From Bacteroidales bacterium UBA5206 (GTDB lineage Bacteria; Bacteroidota; Bacteroidia; Bacteroidales; Tenuifilaceae), in the NCBI GenBank assembly GCA_002412705.1, contig DHVO01000112.1:1-39498 (forward strand): a DNA stretch of 39,498 nucleotides, written 5' to 3'. The position numbers were made by a program, and so were the translations under genes. Positions 30,572-39,358 of the stretch are shown in pieces. Every line of letters begins with the position of its first letter. The first letter of the stretch is position 1. The notes beneath the pieces are model-generated. The model did not search any database. It worked only from the letters and a program-made list of their open reading frames with translations, and was not told where the DNA came from.

Positions 30572-31621
30572 TTATAGCTCGCCAGTCATGGTGAACTGTT
30601 CAAACTTGTCTATCCCCACAATCATATCGTATGAGTAGCGGATAAACATTTTCCCCACATCGTAATGCTGGTATGGCGCTACATCAATGCCAAGGGCAAG
30701 TTTTACTAGAGCTTCGGGAATGTTTTGTCCTGCGCCAACGGCAAGGTAAACCCATGCTGGAATACGCGGATTAATTTCTATTAGAAAAAGCTTGCCATTG
30801 GCATCGCGTACCAGCTCCAGCTCCATGCCGCCACGCCACTTGGTTTGGGTCATAATGCTTTTGGTAAGGTTTAGCATGGCATCGTCGGCAAGGGTAATGC
30901 CACCCCACGCTTTTCCCTTATCGGTAATGTACTGCTTACGCATGGGCACCGCAGCAATGGTTTGGCCAGTTCCATCGCCTAGAGCAATAACATTAACCTC
31001 GGTGCCCTTAATAAACTGCTGCAGTATTATGGGTAAGCCCCATTTTGCCGATAGCTTGTTAAAGTAACCCTCTATTTGGCTCTCCTCATGTGCAATGTAG
31101 GCATCGTAGTATTTTCCCTTAACAACAAGGGGGAGCTTTAGCTCCTTAACGGCCTTTTCAAACTGCGATGGATTGGTTACCTCTATGCTCTTGGGTACGT
31201 TTACCGTGTACTTTTTGCCATACTCGGGCAGGTTTGCCTTATGTCGCTCTTCAAATTGTGTAAGGGTGGGTAGGAATGTGGATATGCCAATTCGCTTTAG
31301 CTCTGGCTCCAGCCTAATAAAGGAGTATAGCTCTGCATCAAAATTTGGTATAATTACATCCATATGCTCAATGGCTTGAATCTGAGCAATACGTGCGTAA
31401 AGTGCCTCTTTCCCCTCCGAAGGGTATGGTATCATGTAGGTTTTATCAACCAAATCGCTCATGTAAATGCCCGGCTCAAGGGTTTCGTAGGCTAGGCCAA
31501 TTACTCTAACCTCAAAAAAATCCGATTCCTTTAGTCCCCTAATCACAGGAATTCCAGGCCCAGGGCTGTCAATGTTGTTAAGTCCTGTTACACCTACAGT
31601 TATATTATGCTTAGCAGCCAT
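30572..31621 (-). CDS. ATP-grasp ligase (carbamoyl-phosphate-synthase-like fold)
   Basis: The protein has 349 residues. A Rossmann-like pre-ATP domain (1-110) begins with VGVTGLNNIDSPG. The ATP-grasp domain (about 115-320) has Lys168 (LVVKGKYY), the Glu267-Leu-Glu269 strand (GGMELELV) and the metal-binding EINPR at 282-286 followed by AWVYLAVGAG. It should activate a carboxylate as an acyl phosphate and couple it to an amine or other nucleophile in the cytoplasm. It starts three bases after the PqqD-like gene, so the pair is translationally linked, as in systems where a PqqD/RRE protein presents a peptide substrate. The acyl and amino substrates are unknown. Confidence 0.85.
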   Translation of the reverse strand: MAAKHNITVGVTGLNNIDSPGPGIPVIRGLKESDFFEVRVIGLAYETLEPGIYMSDLVDKTYMIPYPSEGKEALYARIAQIQAIEHMDVIIPNFDAELYSFIRLEPELKRIGISTFLPTLTQFEERHKANLPEYGKKYTVNVPKSIEVTNPSQFEKAVKELKLPLVVKGKYYDAYIAHEESQIEGYFNKLSAKWGLPIILQQFIKGTEVNVIALGDGTGQTIAAVPMRKQYITDKGKAWGGITLADDAMLNLTKSIMTQTKWRGGMELELVRDANGKLFLIEINPRIPAWVYLAVGAGQNIPEALVKLALGIDVAPYQHYDVGKMFIRYSYDMIVGIDKFEQFTMTGEL

Positions 31622-31624
31622 GGC

Positions 31625-31867
31625 TTACTCCTCTAAAAGGTTAAAGTTTCTAAGCTCCTCAAAAAATTCAACCAGGTAGCGCTCGTATAGGGGTTTTTCT
31701 CCGCCGTAGTTTGCAAGTAGGCTGTTGAGAATCTGCTCATAGTCCATACCCTGTTTTACCAGAGAAATAATCTCCTGTCCCGTTTTATTTAGCGTAAACG
31801 ACTCTCCTGTTGATGGGTCAAACACAAAGCCGCTTTCGCTAACTGCAATGTTGCTTCTAATCTTCAT
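31625..31867 (-). CDS. PqqD-like protein (RiPP recognition element)
   Basis: The protein has 80 residues, the normal length for a free-standing PqqD. It begins with the paired strands (IAVSESGFVFDPSTGESFTLN), then the helix that starts GQEIISLV, a segment IEQIL-like helix (YEQILNSLLANYGG) and a C-terminal helix (FFEELRNFNLLEE). This winged-helix fold binds leader peptides of ribosomally made natural products. It is the first gene of a seven-gene operon. No radical-SAM partner is present, unlike in PQQ synthesis, and no precursor peptide is recognised beside it. PqqD-like folds can also serve non-RiPP roles, so the peptide-binding role is inference. Confidence 0.8.
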   Translation of the reverse strand: MKIRSNIAVSESGFVFDPSTGESFTLNKTGQEIISLVKQGMDYEQILNSLLANYGGEKPLYERYLVEFFEELRNFNLLEE

Positions 31868-32102
31868 GGCTCGTTTTTTTAGTAATACGCATGGCTAGAG
31901 TTTTACCCTACTGTAATTTTGGGTGCAGATTAACCTTTTTACTAGGAACCCCAGTTTTTATTGTAAGTTATCAAGTTATGCTAATTCTATCATCTATTCA
32001 ATGAATCTTTGATTAGTGAGCCCCTGTTATGCTATTACAATAATTTAGATGGTTTTACTGTTTTTATAGTTAATTTTACCCACAAATCACAACAGAGAGA
32101 TT

Positions 32103-34916
32103 ATGTTCGCTATAAGCCGCAAAAAAAGCATTGTTATATTATTGATTAATTTTCTGTTTCTTATAACGGCATTTGTACAAGTAAAGGCGCAGGAGAGCAG
32201 TAAGTTGCCCCGTGTTGCAAAAGCCGATTCCCTGTTTCAGCAAAGGGATTATTCCGCCGCACTTCCACTTTACAAGGAGCTTCTTAGCAACTTCCCACAG
32301 GATGCTAACTATATGTACAAAACAGGTGTTTGTGTGCTATACTCCACCCGCAATGGCAATGAGGCCATAGGTTTGCTTAAAAGGGCATCGGAGCTTGAAA
32401 CGCCCAATCTAACCTACTTTTACTTGGCCGAGGCCTATCGCTATTCCTATCGCTTCGATGAGGCTATTGATATGTATCGTCGCTTTACCGTTAGTGGTGG
32501 CGATGAGACCATTACCCCTGTGCAGGTAGAGTTTTTGGTAAACCAGTGCGAGAATGGTAACTACATGCTAAAGTACTTGTACAAGCCACCTGTGCTGGAG
32601 TCAAAGGTTATTGCGCAAACCGACATGGTTAGCTACTTAGTTACCGATAATCAAGCAGGCTCGTTTGTTCCAAAACCTAAGGATTTAAAAACGCCTGTTG
32701 ACCTAAAGCAGAACGAGCAATCGGTTATTTTTTACCCTAAAGCGCCAAAACCAGGCGATTATATTTACTATGCCAGCTACGGTAGGTCAACGCAGTACGG
32801 TAAGGATATTTTCCGCATTCAGCTACAGGACGATGGCTACTGGAGTAAACCCGAAAACCTTGGCGATGCAGTAAACTCGTCGCTCGATGAGGATTTCCCT
32901 TACTTTGCTCCCGATGGAGCCTTGTACTTTGCCTCTAAAGGGCACTACAGCATGGGCGGGTACGATGTGTATCGCAGTCGCTACGATGCTGCCTCTAAAA
33001 CGTGGAGCACCCCAGAGAACCTAGGGTTCCCCTTTAGCTCCCCTTACGACGATATTTACTACCTGCCCCTTTCCAACGACTCATTAACCTATTTAATTAC
33101 CAACCGTAACATTGGTGCCGATAGCCTTGAGATTGTTCTGGTAAAGGAGGAGCGTAGCCAAATTAGGCAAACCGCATCGAGCTTTGATGAGATTATTGCC
33201 GTTGCAAAGCTTGGTGTAAGCACCAACCTAAAATCATCAAAAGAAAAAACAACGCCAGTGGCTAGCAAGCCAGCTCCCACAAAGGCTGCATCGTTTTCGT
33301 CGGTTGAGAACGACCCTGAGTATGTACGCGTTATGGCCAATGGCTTTAAGCAGCAAATGCTTGCCGATTCGCTACGCATTAGCCTTGAGAAGGAGCGTGG
33401 TACATTGGACTATGTTTACACCGCCGAGCAGCGCAAGGCCGCCGAGGCGCGTATTGTTAAGGTTGAAGATGCCCTTTTGGCCGCCCAAAAGAGTGCCGAT
33501 AGCTTTTTTGCACGTGCCAGCCAAATAGAGCAAGAGTACCTAACGGGTAAGCGTAAGCCTCAGGAAAAGGCCAATACATCGTTTGCTTCCGATAATCCAA
33601 AGTATGTTTACCAAGCACAGTTTGCTTCAACCGTTTTCCAAAGCGATGAGATTGCTACACTTGCCAACTTGGAGAAGCAAACCCCACGTTTGGATGAGCT
33701 GCGTAAAGCTGTTTTTGCTCAGCAGCAAAAGGTTAGCACCCAGTTTCAGAATGGCGCCGATAGTTCGGCTTTGTACCCTGCGGAGCAGCGTAAGCTAATA
33801 GGTTTAATGGCCGATTTTAACCAAGCAGCGCAGAAGTGGATTGCTGGGAAAGATAAAATTTACACCCTTTGCCTACCCGTTGCCCTTGTTAAGAGTGGAA
33901 ACAACAATGGCAGCGAGGCTCGCGCCGAGATTGAGCGCGGAAAGAACCATTTCCGCTCGGCTGCAGCCATAAAGAATAACCTAAGCGAAGAGGGCAAAAC
34001 GGAGAGCCTTTTTGAGGCCTCGTTACTGGAGGAAATTGGTATAGCCCGATACGAGCTAGCCTTTGCCAAGCTTTGGGGCATAACCATGTTTGAGCAGGAG
34101 GTAACCAGCCGTATTCGTAGGTTGGAGTCCGATGCGTTTGGTAAACCACTCCCTGCACCAGCACCCAACAAAAAGGAGGATGTTGATGCTATTACCGCAC
34201 AGGCAAAGGAGTCTAAGCAGCTCCTTATAGTTGAGGGGAACAATCCTGTCGATATCAATAGTCCTATACTCTTCCAGCAAAACGAGAGCGCTACCTTCCA
34301 GGTAGTTGAGGATTCTCCCTACGAAAACGGTACTCCTATACCACTAGATGAAATCCTTCCCGAAGGTGTTGTTTACCGTATTCAGCTAGCTGCCTTTAGT
34401 AATCCGGTTAAACCCACCATTTTTAAGGGAATGGTTCCCATTGCAGCCGAATCGGTTAGTAAGGGCAAGGTAACCAAGTACTACGTGGGCATGTTCCGCT
34501 ACCTTGCCGATGCCGAGAAAGCCCTTCCTATTGTGCGCTCCAGAGGGTTTAAGGATGCCTTTATTGTTGCTTGGCACAACGGGAAATCCATAACACCCGC
34601 ACGCGCACAAACGTTAGAGCAGCGTGTTGCAGAGCCAAAAAGCGAACCTAAGATTAAGATTACCGATACCGATCCCAACATGAGCGTGTTATACCAAGTT
34701 CAAATTGGGGTGTATAAGGGACGACTACCCGAGGATATTGCCCAAACCGTAAGGGCGCTGGCTCCGGGCAAGGATATTGTTCGCAAAATGGATGATACGG
34801 GCAGTACAACCTATTCCGTTAGCAGTTTCTCGTCCATGGACGAGGCATCGCACGTTAAGGATATGCTTGTGGCTGGCGGCATTGCCGATGCAAAGGTGGT
34901 AACAATTAATTTGTAG
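32103..34916 (+). CDS. Envelope protein with TPR, PD40-like propeller and two C-terminal SPOR domains
   Basis: The protein has 937 residues. The signal peptide is about 1-29 (cleavage near VKAQ). TPR-like repeats cover about 35-165 (YSAALPLYKELLSNFP, EAIDMYRRF). A WD40/PD40-like beta propeller covers about 215-345 (DIFRIQLQDDGYWSKPENLG, DEDFPYFAPDGALYFAS). A long Ala/Gln/Lys-rich helical linker fills about 350-720. The C-terminus has two SPOR domains: about 754-835 (VYRIQLAAFS) and about 860-937 (LYQVQIGVYKG). SPOR domains bind peptidoglycan glycan strands lacking stem peptides. It resembles Bacteroidota OmpA-like/PD40 proteins but carries SPOR instead of OmpA for wall binding. Function is not established; it may be linked to cell division or secretion at the envelope. 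Confidence 0.85.
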   Translation: MFAISRKKSIVILLINFLFLITAFVQVKAQESSKLPRVAKADSLFQQRDYSAALPLYKELLSNFPQDANYMYKTGVCVLYSTRNGNEAIGLLKRASELETPNLTYFYLAEAYRYSYRFDEAIDMYRRFTVSGGDETITPVQVEFLVNQCENGNYMLKYLYKPPVLESKVIAQTDMVSYLVTDNQAGSFVPKPKDLKTPVDLKQNEQSVIFYPKAPKPGDYIYYASYGRSTQYGKDIFRIQLQDDGYWSKPENLGDAVNSSLDEDFPYFAPDGALYFASKGHYSMGGYDVYRSRYDAASKTWSTPENLGFPFSSPYDDIYYLPLSNDSLTYLITNRNIGADSLEIVLVKEERSQIRQTASSFDEIIAVAKLGVSTNLKSSKEKTTPVASKPAPTKAASFSSVENDPEYVRVMANGFKQQMLADSLRISLEKERGTLDYVYTAEQRKAAEARIVKVEDALLAAQKSADSFFARASQIEQEYLTGKRKPQEKANTSFASDNPKYVYQAQFASTVFQSDEIATLANLEKQTPRLDELRKAVFAQQQKVSTQFQNGADSSALYPAEQRKLIGLMADFNQAAQKWIAGKDKIYTLCLPVALVKSGNNNGSEARAEIERGKNHFRSAAAIKNNLSEEGKTESLFEASLLEEIGIARYELAFAKLWGITMFEQEVTSRIRRLESDAFGKPLPAPAPNKKEDVDAITAQAKESKQLLIVEGNNPVDINSPILFQQNESATFQVVEDSPYENGTPIPLDEILPEGVVYRIQLAAFSNPVKPTIFKGMVPIAAESVSKGKVTKYYVGMFRYLADAEKALPIVRSRGFKDAFIVAWHNGKSITPARAQTLEQRVAEPKSEPKIKITDTDPNMSVLYQVQIGVYKGRLPEDIAQTVRALAPGKDIVRKMDDTGSTTYSVSSFSSMDEASHVKDMLVAGGIADAKVVTINL

Positions 34917-35059
34917 CCAGTACACATAGGTGTTTGGCTACCATGCGTTAGCCTCTACATTTCCACAGATAGCATCTGTAGAATAAAATCTAGCGCCTAA
35001 ACACCAAATACCATTTACAATTTTCCTATATTAGCACTTAGTAATTTCAATTTTTACCT

Positions 35060-35341
35060 ATGATAGACAGTTCAAAAAATTCGCCTTTTGGGCAGGAAGA
35101 AGAAGGGTTGGTTACACGCGAAAGCGCCTTTCTAATCCTTTATAACGATGAGGTAAACTCCTACGATTTTGTAATTGAGAGCCTAATTGATGTGTGCGAT
35201 CACGAGCCTGTGCAAGCAGAGCAGTGCACTTTTATTGCTCATCACAAGGGCAAATGCGATGTTAAAAAGGGCACTTACTCATCGCTTAAACCGCTCCGCG
35301 ATGCCTTAACCCAACGTGGACTTAACGTTGTAATTAAATAA
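35060..35341 (+). CDS. clpS: ATP-dependent Clp protease adaptor ClpS
   Basis: The protein has 93 residues, the usual ClpS size. It contains the family core: LYNDEVNSYDFVIESL (about 28-43), CDHEPVQAEQC, HHKGKCDVKKG and a C-terminal strand GLNVVIK. ClpS hands N-degron substrates to ClpAP/ClpCP in the cytoplasm. The N-terminal 25 residues are a short polar extension. It is followed after six bases by the NfeD gene on the same strand, so the three genes clpS, nfeD and floA are probably co-transcribed. Confidence 0.93.
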   Translation: MIDSSKNSPFGQEEEGLVTRESAFLILYNDEVNSYDFVIESLIDVCDHEPVQAEQCTFIAHHKGKCDVKKGTYSSLKPLRDALTQRGLNVVIK

Positions 35342-35347
35342 ACTGCC

Positions 35348-35824
35348 ATGACAGGTGTTATCATCATTATTCTAATTGGCCTTTTTCTCCTTTTGGTTGA
35401 GTTCCTCCTTATTCCCGGAATAACTGTTGCAGGTGTAGGTGGCGTTATACTTATAGCTGGCGGAATAACCTGGGCATATACTGAGTACGGAACCACTGCA
35501 GGGCATTTAACCCTTTTGGGTACTGCCATTGCTTCTGTTGCTGTTGTGGTACTAGCGCTGCGCTCCAAAACGTGGAAGTACTTTATGCTAAACACCAACG
35601 TTGAAGGGTCTGTTGATGGCAAAATTGATGAGAACCAAGTAAAGGTGGGCGATGCTGGCGTTTCGGTTAGCCGCTTGGCTCCAATGGGAAAAGCTCGCAT
35701 CAATGGTATACTGGTCGAAGCCAAGTCCATGGGAGAGTTTATAGACCAAAAAAAGGAAGTAATAGTAATTAAAATAGATGGTTCAAAAGTAATTGTTAAA
35801 CTAAACGATAAAACAAATGAATGA
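35348..35824 (+). CDS. NfeD family membrane protein
   Basis: The protein has 158 residues. Two to three membrane helices lie within about 1-72 (ITGVIIIILIGLFLLLVEFLLIPG pattern, shortened to positions 1-24; then 27-48 and 53-71). A C-terminal OB-fold-like NfeD domain covers about 90-155 (LAPMGKARINGILVEAKS, VIVIKIDGSKVIVKL). It is the short NfeD form without the N-terminal serine protease domain. NfeD proteins pair with flotillin/stomatin-type proteins in membrane microdomains; here the next gene is floA and overlaps it by eight bases. Confidence 0.9.
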   Translation: MTGVIIIILIGLFLLLVEFLLIPGITVAGVGGVILIAGGITWAYTEYGTTAGHLTLLGTAIASVAVVVLALRSKTWKYFMLNTNVEGSVDGKIDENQVKVGDAGVSVSRLAPMGKARINGILVEAKSMGEFIDQKKEVIVIKIDGSKVIVKLNDKTNE

Positions 35825-36791
35825 AGTTGGTATTTACCTACTAATTATTGGTGCTAGTATTGCCGGTCTATGGATTGTGCTGTACTTTGTACCCATTGGC
35901 TTGTGGTTCTCTGCCCTTGTTTCGGGTGTTAGGGTATCACTACTTCAGCTGGTTTTAATGCGCTGGCGTAAGGTTCCCCCAGGAGTAATTGTACAAGCAC
36001 TTATTGAGGGAACAAAGGCTGGTATTACCCTATACCGTAACGACCTTGAGGCTCACTACCTAGCTGGTGGTCGCGTATCGAAGGTTGTTCATGCATTGGT
36101 ATCGGCTCAAAAGGCTAACATTCCACTCGATTTTAAAATGGCTACCGCCATTGACCTTGCGGGTCGCGATGTGTTTGAAGCCGTTCAAATGTCCGTTAAC
36201 CCAAAGGTTATTAATACTCCTCCCGTTACTGCTGTTGCAAAGGATGGTATTCAGCTTATTGCCAAGGCAAGGGTTACCGTTCGTGCAAACATTAAGCAGC
36301 TTGTGGGTGGTGCTGGCGAGGAAACCGTTCTAGCCCGTGTTGGTGAAGGTATTGTATCGTCAATTGGTTCTGCCGAGTCGCACAAGAGCGTACTTGAGAA
36401 TCCCGATTTTATTTCGCGCGTAGTGCTAGAGAAAGGTCTTGATGCAGGAACTGCATTTGAGATTCTTTCTATTGATATCGCTGATATTGATATTGGACGT
36501 AACATTGGTGCTGTGCTACAGATGGATCAGGCCAATGCCGATAAGAACATCGCTCAGGCAAAAGCCGAGGAGCGTCGTGCAATGGCTGTTGCTCTAGAGC
36601 AAGAGATGAAGGCTAAAGCACAAGAGGCTCGCGCAAAGGTTATTGAAGCCGAGGCTCAAATTCCTCTTGCTATGGCCGAAGCTTTCCGTAGCGGTAACAT
36701 GGGAATTATGGACTACTACAAGCTTAAAAACATTGATGCCGATACTCAAATGCGTCAAAGTATTTCTAAGCCCGATAAGGATAAGAAATAG
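35817..36791 (+). CDS. floA: Flotillin-like protein FloA
   Basis: The protein has 324 residues, typical of FloA (YqfA/UPF0365). An N-terminal membrane hairpin covers about 4-50, followed by an SPFH/band-7-like region that includes RVTVRANIKQLVGGAGEETVLARVGEGIV (at about 150-178) and IDIADIDIGRNIGAVLQMDQANADK-type sequence near 220-245. A long Ala/Glu-rich helix follows (about 245-295, AKAEERRAMAVALEQEMKAKA). FloA organises functional membrane microdomains on the cytoplasmic face of the inner membrane. It overlaps the NfeD gene and is the last gene before a strong palindromic terminator. Confidence 0.95.
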   Translation: MNEVGIYLLIIGASIAGLWIVLYFVPIGLWFSALVSGVRVSLLQLVLMRWRKVPPGVIVQALIEGTKAGITLYRNDLEAHYLAGGRVSKVVHALVSAQKANIPLDFKMATAIDLAGRDVFEAVQMSVNPKVINTPPVTAVAKDGIQLIAKARVTVRANIKQLVGGAGEETVLARVGEGIVSSIGSAESHKSVLENPDFISRVVLEKGLDAGTAFEILSIDIADIDIGRNIGAVLQMDQANADKNIAQAKAEERRAMAVALEQEMKAKAQEARAKVIEAEAQIPLAMAEAFRSGNMGIMDYYKLKNIDADTQMRQSISKPDKDKK

Positions 36792-36812
36792 TATACAATT
36801 TATACAGAGAGA

Positions 36813-36839
36813 GGGCGAACCAATTGGTTCGCCCTTTTT
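36813..36839 (+). terminator. Rho-independent terminator after floA
   Basis: GGGCGAACC (36813-36821), AATT, GGTTCGCCC (36826-36834) followed by T5. A perfect GC-rich stem with a T-tract, 22 bases past the floA stop. Confidence 0.92.
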
Positions 36840-37057
36840 ATTTATGTAAGACGATAAAAAAGACTATATAATTTCATCGGAATCAATACTGTAAGAAAAA
36901 AAGAGTTTTGCTAATTTCTATTTCAATAGGTTATGTGTATGAAACGTTTGGATTTCCCTTTTGTTCCTAATTAACCAACAAAGAATACGATTCTAAAAGG
37001 AAAGTTTGAATGCGTCATCTAAACTTTAGTGTTTTATACATGACATACTAATCTGTT

Positions 37058-39343
37058 TTATTCTGAAGTTTCAATATTTTTCTTTTCTTTTTCATACCAG
37101 TGGTTAAATTGCCTCAGAATATTCAAATCTGTTTGATTGTTATCCATATCAGGGAATTTTACGGCTTCCTTTTCAATTTCCTCTCGAAATTCATTATTTA
37201 CCTTTTCATAAATATATTCTTTATCAAATAATTTAGTAAAGAAATCATAATGGTCTTTAGAGAAACTAGATTTATAGGGTACTGGGTGACTACTACTCGC
37301 CATTACTGGTGTAAAAGCTCTTAAAAGGTCAAGAACCTTTTTCGGGGTTGCATCTAAAGTCTTTTTTATATAGGCCTCAAATTCATTTTGATTTATTTCT
37401 TTCCAAACTGAGAGTAGATATTGGTTATTCTCGGGAAATTGTTCAAATATAGGCTTGTCTTTAGATTCGCTTAGTGCTCTGTCAATTAGTTGTTTTGCTA
37501 GATTTTGATACTGCTCTATAGAAAAAATTTTTTCTTCAAGTGTTTCTCCTGTTCTTAGCCAGTTGTTTATTTCATAAGCAAAACTGAAGGGATTTGCTCT
37601 TTTCATTAAACTTTTAGCAAGTTCAAAACATTCAAGTGTATTGTTATGTTTTTTTATAAGTTGATAAATGAAAATTGCAGCTTGGGATATTGGCCTTTCA
37701 AAACCAAAACTAAAGACATTGTAATCTTCTTTGAACATATCTCCTGACAAAGCAATACTTAAAGCTAGTTTTTTTGAAATTTCCCAATCAAAATCGGTTT
37801 CTCTACTACGCAGTTTATATAAAAAATTATCAATAGAACTTGATTCTATTAAACCCTTAAATTTCTCAATTATCTCCCCTTCGGTTACATTTGTTATTGA
37901 AGCAATAAAAGAGTCAAATAGTACGTCAGAAATTTCCCCTTTTAACACGGTATATGAGAAATATCTATTAAAATATTCAGGAGATACTATTCTTTTATTT
38001 TTAAACCATTCTTCGTCTCCTTTTTGCCTATAGGTATTTCTGAACGCTTCATCCAATCTTGGAAAAAGTTCAGATAATAATGATTTAACAGATTCTTTTT
38101 CTCTTTTTGATAATCCTTTACCTAATTCCTCAAGAAAGTTAACTAATTCTTGTTTTTTCGTTTCGATGTTCCCATGTCCATCAGAATATGAATGAGCGCT
38201 ATATGATGAAAGAAAATAATGCGAATTTTTTTTTACGAATTCATAATGTGATGGATAAAAAATTTTTAGAGCTTCAATCAGCATTAAATCAACAAGATTT
38301 ACCTCCCCATTTAATAGTGGAAATGAAAACGAAAGAGTATTGCTATAGCGAACAGCCAATCTGGGAGTTCTTAAGCGAATTAATACGTTTTCCACAAACT
38401 CTGAGACGAATCGTCGAACATCTTTTTCATTTAACTTGATATTGTTTTCATTAATTGCGTTATCAACCAATTCAAAACAATATTGTTTAAGAGCCGCTGG
38501 TTGTGCAACAGGCATTTTTAATGGAACTTGAATGATTTTTTCTAGAAAATTAAACCCAGCCTCTTTATCACCGTCTCCAAAGCGCTCTCCTATTGCAGAT
38601 GCCACCATTTCTTGGTCAAATGAAAGAATGTAAAAGGTGTTTGAAAAATCTGCGGTTAACTTGACCAACCTAAATATTGAATGAATTTCCTGTTTATCAA
38701 GTCTGTCAATATCGTCTATAAAAACAACAATCTTTTTCATGCTTTCAACGAGTAACTCTTCAAATCTTTTTTTCAATGTTTCAATATCAACATTTGAAAG
38801 AGCTTTCCCAATAGACTCAGCGGCTTCTCCTGCTCCGAATATTGAGACGATTTTTCCATATTTTTCAATTAATTCACCTATAGTCTCTTTGTTGGATTTC
38901 AAGGGTTCTTTATTTTTATGCCATTTCCTTTTAGCGTTCGATATTATTTTTGAAATGAAATTAGTTTTTGAACTCTCGTCCTCCGGAAATGAAGCTTTTA
39001 CTCTAGTTGCTAGGGTGTTAAAAAAGGAAACTAATAGTGATGCCTCATCTGTAAATCGCCATGGATTAAAACGAATCGGAATAATTGTATCATCAGTTTT
39101 AAGTTCCTCTTCAATAAAATTAATTACAGAGGTTTTTCCTTCACCCCATGCTCCATAAATCCCAATTACAACAGAATCATTACTTTTTGAACTAATAATT
39201 CTGTGTGCAATTCTACTTGAAAAGTTATATCGTTGAAATCTATCTTCTTCTTTCTGGGTTACTGGTTTGTCTGATGAAATACTCTGTTGCATGTAAGTGA
39301 CTTTTTTATAGTTTACAACTGGTTTTTTATTAGTAGATTGCAT
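37058..39343 (-). CDS. KAP-family P-loop NTPase
   Basis: The protein has 761 residues. The Walker A motif is GAWGEGKT (64-71), the KAP hallmark FNPWRF is at 92-97, and Walker B is IVVFIDDIDRL (205-215, Asp210/Asp211). The following YILSFDQEMV is also typical of KAP NTPases. The C-terminal 400 residues are helical and unrecognised. No membrane helix stands out, unlike in many KAP proteins. The DNA is clearly more AT-rich than the neighbouring genes, with AAA/AAT/ATA-biased codons, consistent with horizontal acquisition. KAP proteins include phage-exclusion and other defence-related members, but no defence partner is visible here. The start at ATG 39343 is 15 bases after the receiver-domain stop; Met18 (39292) is an alternative. 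Confidence 0.88.
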   Translation of the reverse strand: MQSTNKKPVVNYKKVTYMQQSISSDKPVTQKEEDRFQRYNFSSRIAHRIISSKSNDSVVIGIYGAWGEGKTSVINFIEEELKTDDTIIPIRFNPWRFTDEASLLVSFFNTLATRVKASFPEDESSKTNFISKIISNAKRKWHKNKEPLKSNKETIGELIEKYGKIVSIFGAGEAAESIGKALSNVDIETLKKRFEELLVESMKKIVVFIDDIDRLDKQEIHSIFRLVKLTADFSNTFYILSFDQEMVASAIGERFGDGDKEAGFNFLEKIIQVPLKMPVAQPAALKQYCFELVDNAINENNIKLNEKDVRRFVSEFVENVLIRLRTPRLAVRYSNTLSFSFPLLNGEVNLVDLMLIEALKIFYPSHYEFVKKNSHYFLSSYSAHSYSDGHGNIETKKQELVNFLEELGKGLSKREKESVKSLLSELFPRLDEAFRNTYRQKGDEEWFKNKRIVSPEYFNRYFSYTVLKGEISDVLFDSFIASITNVTEGEIIEKFKGLIESSSIDNFLYKLRSRETDFDWEISKKLALSIALSGDMFKEDYNVFSFGFERPISQAAIFIYQLIKKHNNTLECFELAKSLMKRANPFSFAYEINNWLRTGETLEEKIFSIEQYQNLAKQLIDRALSESKDKPIFEQFPENNQYLLSVWKEINQNEFEAYIKKTLDATPKKVLDLLRAFTPVMASSSHPVPYKSSFSKDHYDFFTKLFDKEYIYEKVNNEFREEIEKEAVKFPDMDNNQTDLNILRQFNHWYEKEKKNIETSE

Positions 39344-39358
39344 ATGGGCTTTATCAGC

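Noticed and set aside
33860..34258. 132-codon frame opposite the SPOR protein
   Set aside because: Ser/Leu-rich composition from reverse reading of an Ala/Lys/Glu-rich linker; no protein features.
37001..37027. AAAGTTT/AAACTTT inverted repeat after the KAP gene as a terminator
   Set aside because: Seven A/T-rich pairs with a 13-base loop and no T-run; too weak to list as a terminator.
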